A stretch of 64,000 nt of DNA from Neopestalotiopsis rosae (lineage: Eukaryota > Ascomycota > Sordariomycetes > Amphisphaeriales > Sporocadaceae), in assembly GCA_023078685.1 (NCBI GenBank), contig JALGAS010000004.1, positions 5,084,001-5,148,000 on the forward strand, read 5' to 3'. The notes under the pieces are model-generated. The model made no database searches and was not told where the DNA came from. It worked only from the letters and a program-made list of their open reading frames with translations. A program made the translations under genes and the position numbers. Numbering within the stretch: position 1 is the first letter of the stretch; each line of letters opens with the position of its first letter. This document shows positions 58,634 to 64,000 of the stretch, in pieces.

Positions 58634-59470
58634 GGTGACGATGCAGCTGGCTCGACGACGTCGTGATGGTTGGTAGGTAGTTGGAATGGTCTCGGCGCAG
58701 AGCGTGAAATTGTTGACAGCAGACGACGCGACGACAAAAGCCAAAGGCGTCCAGACAACACCAAATATTATCGAGGTGCGCCAGACAAACGCGCCGTCTC
58801 TTGAATGGGTGGGCGTCGATAGGTTGGCGGGGCCTGGTGGTTGCCAGGGACGAATGGACTTGTAGATGGCCACTGGAGTATGCAATCTTATAGGAAGCTG
58901 TTCCTCCCTTTAACGCAGCTCATGTTGTCAGGGACAATGATGACGTCGTGGAGGGAGCATATGTGCAGACAGTCACACGCAGCGCCAAACTTGACAAGCT
59001 CAAGAGTAGCCAAAGACAAGCACTCCATCACTCCAGCCCGACAATTGCAAACACTGAAACAAGTTCCTTCGGCTCAAGGTCATAAAAAAGTTCAATTGCC
59101 ACCCCAGTGCTGACTAGAACGCCTATTCCTTCCCGCATTCACAGCCTGAGAATGCTTTCTAATGCGCTTTGCCATCTATTTTACACACACACGTCCAGTC
59201 TGAGGAGAGATGATCTGAATCCATTCGCTATGCGACCAACCCCAATGGAGGGCACCTTTCTTTAGACCAGAAAAAAGTATAAAAGGTAATTACATCGTCT
59301 AGTGGAACCTCACAAATGAGGTCCCAATATGGTACAGTCTGCCTGATGATGATCATAATGGTGAGCATTGTCATCAAACAGTCGGAAAATGGCGGCACCC
59401 AAATTGTGCAATCCGCGTTAGGGGAGAGGTCGTCATAATTTTGCTTTCTTTCGTTCTTTCAATTTTTGTT
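58634..59470. other. Intergenic: promoter of the 333-aa gene and TIM23 3' flank
   Basis: About 840 bp. No gene. A poly-pyrimidine stretch (59440-59475) belongs to the TIM23 3' UTR. Confidence 0.45.
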
Positions 59471-60246
59471 TTACAGCTTTTGCTCGTGCTGCTCTTCAGC
59501 GAAAACAACGCGCTTGGTGACCTGGTCATATCTGATTAGCGGGCTGGTCTGGGTGTGGACAGAACAGGTCATCAACTTACCGCCCATACTCCTGCGATCG
59601 AGGCGACAACACCTCCAGAGACCAACATTGGCCGCAGACCCCGTGTGCTCTTGAAGACCATACCACTCAAACCACCAGCCAGGATCGTGTTGGCGGCATC
59701 GTGCTTGCCTCTGACGTAGCCGACACCCGAGTTTAACAAGTTGTACGTAATGGCAACGACACCAGCCGAGTTACCCAAGAAGGGGCCACGTCGGGTGACG
59801 GCGTTTAGTACCGAGTTGAGGCGCAACTTGGGCGGCTGGTTTGCTGATCTCCTTAATCCCTCTTGCAGACCCCAGGCGCCTCCTATCGTGAGGGCAGTCA
59901 AATATGTGATACCAGTTCCATAGCAGAGGTCGTCGCTAAAGCCACGCGAGGGAATGACGGACTGCGAGCCGGGCAGGTCTGAGAGGGCGGCATCTTCGAG
60001 GGTGAGGTACTCGAGGCTGTCCTTGTTGAGGCCGGCCAGAGGATGTAATTGCGAAGGGTCGGAAAAGGCCGAGCCCTTGAGAAACTGGTCTACACCTTGC
60101 GCCTCGGACGGGTCAAATGGCGTGGGAGAGTACGATGTGGTGGGTGTCTGTGTGGGTGCAGCTTGATCGCTGGGCGACGATGACTGCTGTGACGACGAGG
60201 AAGAAGACGACGGCTTGCGGCCGGTGAGAGTGTCCCAGATAGACAT
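59471..60246 (-). CDS. TIM23: Mitochondrial inner-membrane import channel subunit Tim23
   Basis: Exons 59581-60246 and 59471-59521 (minus strand; 59-bp intron); 238 aa. Start at MSIWDTLTGRK; an upstream ATG (60462) would add 72 unrelated residues. A Ser/Gln-rich N-terminal segment and the IMS presequence-receptor part (LHPLAGLNKDSLEYLTLED) come first. The Tim17/22/23 domain follows with four hydrophobic helices: DDLCYGTGITYLTALTIGGAWGLQEG, RRGPFLGNSAGVVAITYNLLNSGVGYVRG (the PRAT-type G...RG signature), ANTILAGGLSGMVFKSTRG and RPMLVSGGVVASIAGVWAV. A short charged tail lies in exon 2. Role: forms the TIM23 presequence translocase with Tim17 and Tim50. It is divergent from the THADA-like gene. 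Confidence 0.93.
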
Positions 60247-61002
60247 GGCGATTGAGTGGGAAAGAGGTTCTGGGTTGATTATAATACAAGAAGAACTGGA
60301 TCCGGTTACGGCGCAATGGATTGACGGATGCGGTCTGTTCTCTTGGTCGTGATACCAGTGGGTGTTGTTCGTGTATGATGTCGCCGTGCGGCTTGCCGAC
60401 CTGCAAAGAATCGATGGAAGCTCCCCGTCGCCGTTCGACACGATAAAAAAAATCTGGTCCACGATTAGCTCAGATGGTCCGTGCTTACGCAGGGGTGTGA
60501 CTCGTTGCTTTCGCCATTAGCGCGCCGCTACTTTTGTCAGTGGAGTTTTCTGCGATTCTCGGGCGCCCGCCAAAATGGCCAAAAACTGCCAAGCATGATT
60601 TGATGCACCGAATTGGGTATCCGAAATTTTTGAGATTTTGAGATCACGATCAAACTTGGCAAAAGATCTATATGTTTATATTCGTTATTGGTTACTACCT
60701 GTTTTTCAACATTGTCATTCTTTTGACGACTATTTTCGGATCTCCATCGTCTACGCGACTGGTTCAACTTGGCCGGGATTGGCTCGCAACTGTTCAGTCT
60801 CCATCCAAGGCATGTCGGCCATATGAACCAAGTCTTGCTTGTGTGTGGTGTTGCTCAACTCTCGGTTTGTTGAGTCTTCAAAATCATATACGCCTCACTG
60901 GAGTTGTCGCTTAGGCTTGGATAGAAAGCCAACAAGTGATACCCAAACCGACCCATTGGAGCTACGGAGAATCTGCGTTTTGTCCTGGAACAAGTGATCA
61001 AA
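60247..61002. other. Divergent promoter between TIM23 and TRM732
   Basis: About 750 bp, partly AT rich (60550-60730). A tRNA A-box-like word near 60466 has no matching B box. No gene was seen. Confidence 0.5.
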
Positions 61003-64000
61003 ATGGACAGCGTCTCTGCCGCCGTTCGTGATGCCTATCCTGGCCTGCAGGAGGCCACCTTCAACCCCAGAAATGCTGTGACCTGGATCGAGCAGAAACC
61101 AGCAGCCAGTCAAGTCTCGTAGGTTTCTTTTGTCACAGACTTGATCGATCGGCCGCTTATAAGAAAAAAGGTATGCCAATGACATTTTTGAGGACCTGCT
61201 TCAAAGTGCTGCGAGGCCACGACAGTCGTCTGGTCAAGCCTGTGTCAAGCTCTGCGGGTTCATTGAGCAATGTTCCAAGTCCAACTCCCCAGATGTCCAG
61301 GACTATGCGTTTGCCGAAAAGACTGCCAATGATCTCTTCAATTACTATGTCGAGTGGAACGAGCAGGATCAGCATCGTTCCATGAGACTGGTTCTAGACT
61401 TTCTCAAATCTTCCATTACCAGGAACCGACGCCCAGAAAATGGAGAGGCTATCAAAATGAGACTCTTGAATGATATTGTATCTTTCATCACGCTCAAGTC
61501 CATCAAGCCCTCGGTCAAGTCCGCCTTTATGGCACTAGATTACTTCCTACAAAAGAGGATCTTCTATCTTCCAGCCGTGATCGAGACATATCAACAAATT
61601 CACGTCATTTCGGAAGATCAACGCGAGAGTTGGAACGCCTTTGTAGCCAAGATTTTCGACTGGATGGTAATGAAACACTTATCTCCCGTTGCTGGAAAGC
61701 TCTTGGCCACCATCTTCTCTACTACTTGGACCGAGCATCAGGATGCTAGATTTTTGCCCGACTCTTGGCACAAATTCTTGTCCGCAGGGCTGGCTAAAGA
61801 TATAGAGCTTCTTGAGCCCATTCAGATCTACATTCTGATGCCTCTGTACGCAACGGACAAAGACCAGATGTTGAAATATGTTGAGCTTTTGTTCTCGCTG
61901 CAGACCTTGACCAAGGACCAGTCTGACCTAGACGTCACCTCGATGCTTTGGCTGGCATCGCTAGAGGCAGGAAAAAAGGTCGGGATTGTGGGCGAACCCC
62001 TAAGTGGTAGGTTTACTCGACGCCCCCTGCTGTTTCCATACTGACTCTAAAGGTTCCGAAGAAATTTCTAAAACACAGGGTATTGCACATCTGCAAAAGG
62101 ATGTGCTTGAGGACATATTATCACACAGTTCACAGGAAGCTCGGTCATCAGCCGTCTCCATCCTGATTGCTTCGCCATCGAGCACGAAACCTTACTCAAT
62201 TGCATCCCTGGAATTGCTTCGAAAGCATCTTCCCGCATTCTATTCGGACGGCGATGCCAAGTTCCGCTATGATGTCTTGGGATACTCGAGGAACATGATA
62301 TCCAGAGTCCAAGGCGCTATCAGCGGTTTGGCCAAGGAGCTGGAACGTCTCGAGAAGAAAGCGAAAAAGAACAATACCGAAGATCCTGAGAAGCTCAAGC
62401 ACCTTTTGCAATTACACGACGACTTCCTGGGCTGGTACTTCAACTTTCTAAAGAATGAATTGATCCCCACCGCTTCGTACCAAAGACACATAACATCGCT
62501 GAGAGCCATGGAGTTTGTCCTCAAATCAGAGTCGCGCGGCAGCCAGAACGGATCGAATGAAAAATGGCTGGGGTCACAGCTTGTCGACAGTGCTTGGTTG
62601 AGGTCCGTGCTCGATCTCATTATGGACCCTTTTGATGATGTGAGAGAGACTGCGACAAGTCTATTGGTTTTGCTCTCTACGAGATACTCGGAGAACTCAG
62701 CCCCGTCAATTACGAGGCCCATGCTGCAAGAGTTGGAAGAGTTTTGCACGCGCGCCAGTGCACTCGCCAGCAAGACCTCGCGTGCGGACCATTCAGATGG
62801 AGTGGCCAGATCATACGAGGTTCTTTGCCAATGGACAAAGTCCAAGGATGGAAAAGTGGCGATTGCCGCCCGGATCCTCGCAGACATTGAGCTGAGACTG
62901 GCTGCTGCTGAATCAGACTTGGCTTCTGCCGTCCTGGATGCGCCGATTCACGGTGGCTTTGCTGCGCTCAGGTACGATTCGGTCACTACAACTTGTTTGC
63001 TTGAACCCATTACTGACTAATCATGTAGATATGTATGGCAATCATTGTCGAGCACAGACTATCCAGCAGATGAGATCATTCTGTTGGAGACTCTACAAGC
63101 ACGCGCCATTAGTAGCTGCCAGAGGATATGGCAGGCAGTCCGACTCGTGCTCTGCGACGACTCCCCAGAGGGCCATTTGCCAGAGGAATTGGAAGAAGTC
63201 GATCAGCTTGACACCAAAGACCTGCTGAGCTACAGCTTCCGGGCAATTCATGAGTCGAGGTGAGAAACTTCACCAGATGAATTCATACTTGTCACTGACC
63301 ATTTGAAATAGTCATCTGCTGCGGGTCATTGCCAGCAATATCCGGGTCAAGAAAACTGGCCACATTCGGCCTTCAAGCCAAGAGTTTGAAATAATTGGAA
63401 ACTTGACTTTTGAGCAATTGTCCAACCTCAGACACCGCGGTGCTTTCACTACAGTGACCCAAACCTTTACGAGCTGTTGCCAGCTTGTCAAGTACTCTGT
63501 CTCTTCATCTGAGGCTGACAACTCTCTGTTGAAAGTGTGGTATCAGGTAGGATTTATCCAAGCACCTTGACAAAGCTCTTTACTGATGAAAATGACAAAA
63601 TAGGGTGCACTCGATTGCATTCACACTCAAGCATCAACAACGAGAAGATCAGCTGGTATCCCTGCCCTGATCGTTGGCATACTAGCATCTAATTCCGAGG
63701 AGCCCTCGTTTGATGCCGTTATGCACCAACTGCAGGACATTGCTCAAAAGCCTGCACGCGTCTCCGAGACGGACGGTTCCAACTTGCCCCAGGTGCACGC
63801 GACCAACTGCATCAAGGATATATTCAAGAGTTCCATGCTGAGCAGACGCGCCGAGCCGTACTTGACCGACTGTCTTCAACTGGCCGCCAACAGTCTGAGG
63901 TCCGAAGTGTGAGTTTGCCAGAAAACGCATTGACAATGAGCATTTAAACTAACCCATCGTCCTAGTTGGGCTATCCGTAACTGCGGACTCATTCTGCTAA
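61003..64000 (+). CDS. TRM732: THADA/Trm732-like (DUF2428) HEAT-repeat protein, 3' partial
   Basis: Exons 61003-61118, 61171-62006, 62053-62971, 63029-63259, 63312-63546, 63604-63908 and 63966 to the window end. All join in phase and introns are 46-57 bp; the first intron removes an in-frame TAG (donor GTAGGT at 61119, acceptor chosen at 61170, alternative at 61163). Helical repeats fill most of the protein. Diagnostic blocks are ELIPTASYQRHITSLRAMEFVL, DPFDDVRETATSLLVLLS, DLLSYSFRAIHESSHLLRVI (DUF2428), IPALIVGILAS and LPQVHATNCIKDIFKSSML...AEPYL...VWAIRNCGLI. Role: Trm732 partners the methyltransferase Trm7 for 2'-O-methylation at tRNA anticodon-loop position 32. The C-terminal part lies beyond the window. 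Confidence 0.9.

Noticed and set aside
60460..60500. A tRNA-like A box (TAGCTCAGATGG)
   Set aside because: No matching B box or foldable acceptor stem follows.

Overview
The window is nuclear DNA of a filamentous ascomycete, probably a Sordariomycete and perhaps Hypocreales (the order is inference). The genes are cut by short introns of about 46-160 bp with GTAAGT-like donors and CAG/TAG acceptors. The gene set fits: an RCO-1/Tup1 repressor, a HET-domain protein, a Pth11-like receptor, a UstYa-family (DUF3328) protein and a Kex2-processed repeat precursor. I saw no bacterial, plasmid, CRISPR, rRNA or convincing tRNA features.

Left part (1-17.2 kb), mostly housekeeping: the 3' part of a YL1/Swc2 SWR1-complex subunit, a DUF2423 nucleolar-type protein, a SAP/PINIT/SP-RING SUMO ligase, TRAPP subunit Trs33, cytosolic malate dehydrogenase (7 exons), ribosomal protein eL28 (5 exons), a small conserved-looking membrane protein and sterol C-5 desaturase Erg3.

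Middle part (about 18.9-34.5 kb), an accessory island: a nitrilase; a cytochrome P450 head-to-head with a full-size ABCB transporter across a 1.07 kb promoter carrying a 16-bp perfect palindrome and a 13-15 bp periodic repeat; a DUF7587 gene broken by an in-frame TGA and a frameshift at a TC microsatellite; a C15/G41 homopolymer; a UstYa-like protein with both HxxHC motifs; and a secreted precursor with seven identical EPHHKGKGKKAGAKR units plus a degenerate eighth, each closed by a dibasic Kex2 site. The precursor plus the UstYa-like enzyme, with an oxidase and an exporter nearby, is the best candidate for a new system: a ribosomally made secreted peptide family whose repeated core has no Tyr, Phe or Trp, unlike classical dikaritins. 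That these genes work together is inference. A 6.2 kb stretch without clear genes follows.

Right part (40.6-64 kb), mostly core genes again: TUP1/rco-1, RNase MRP subunit RMP1, a Pth11-like 7TM protein, a gene-poor 3.7 kb stretch with a possible retroelement relic, a HET-domain protein, two or three unrecognised genes, TIM23, and the 5' part of a THADA/Trm732 gene that runs off the end.
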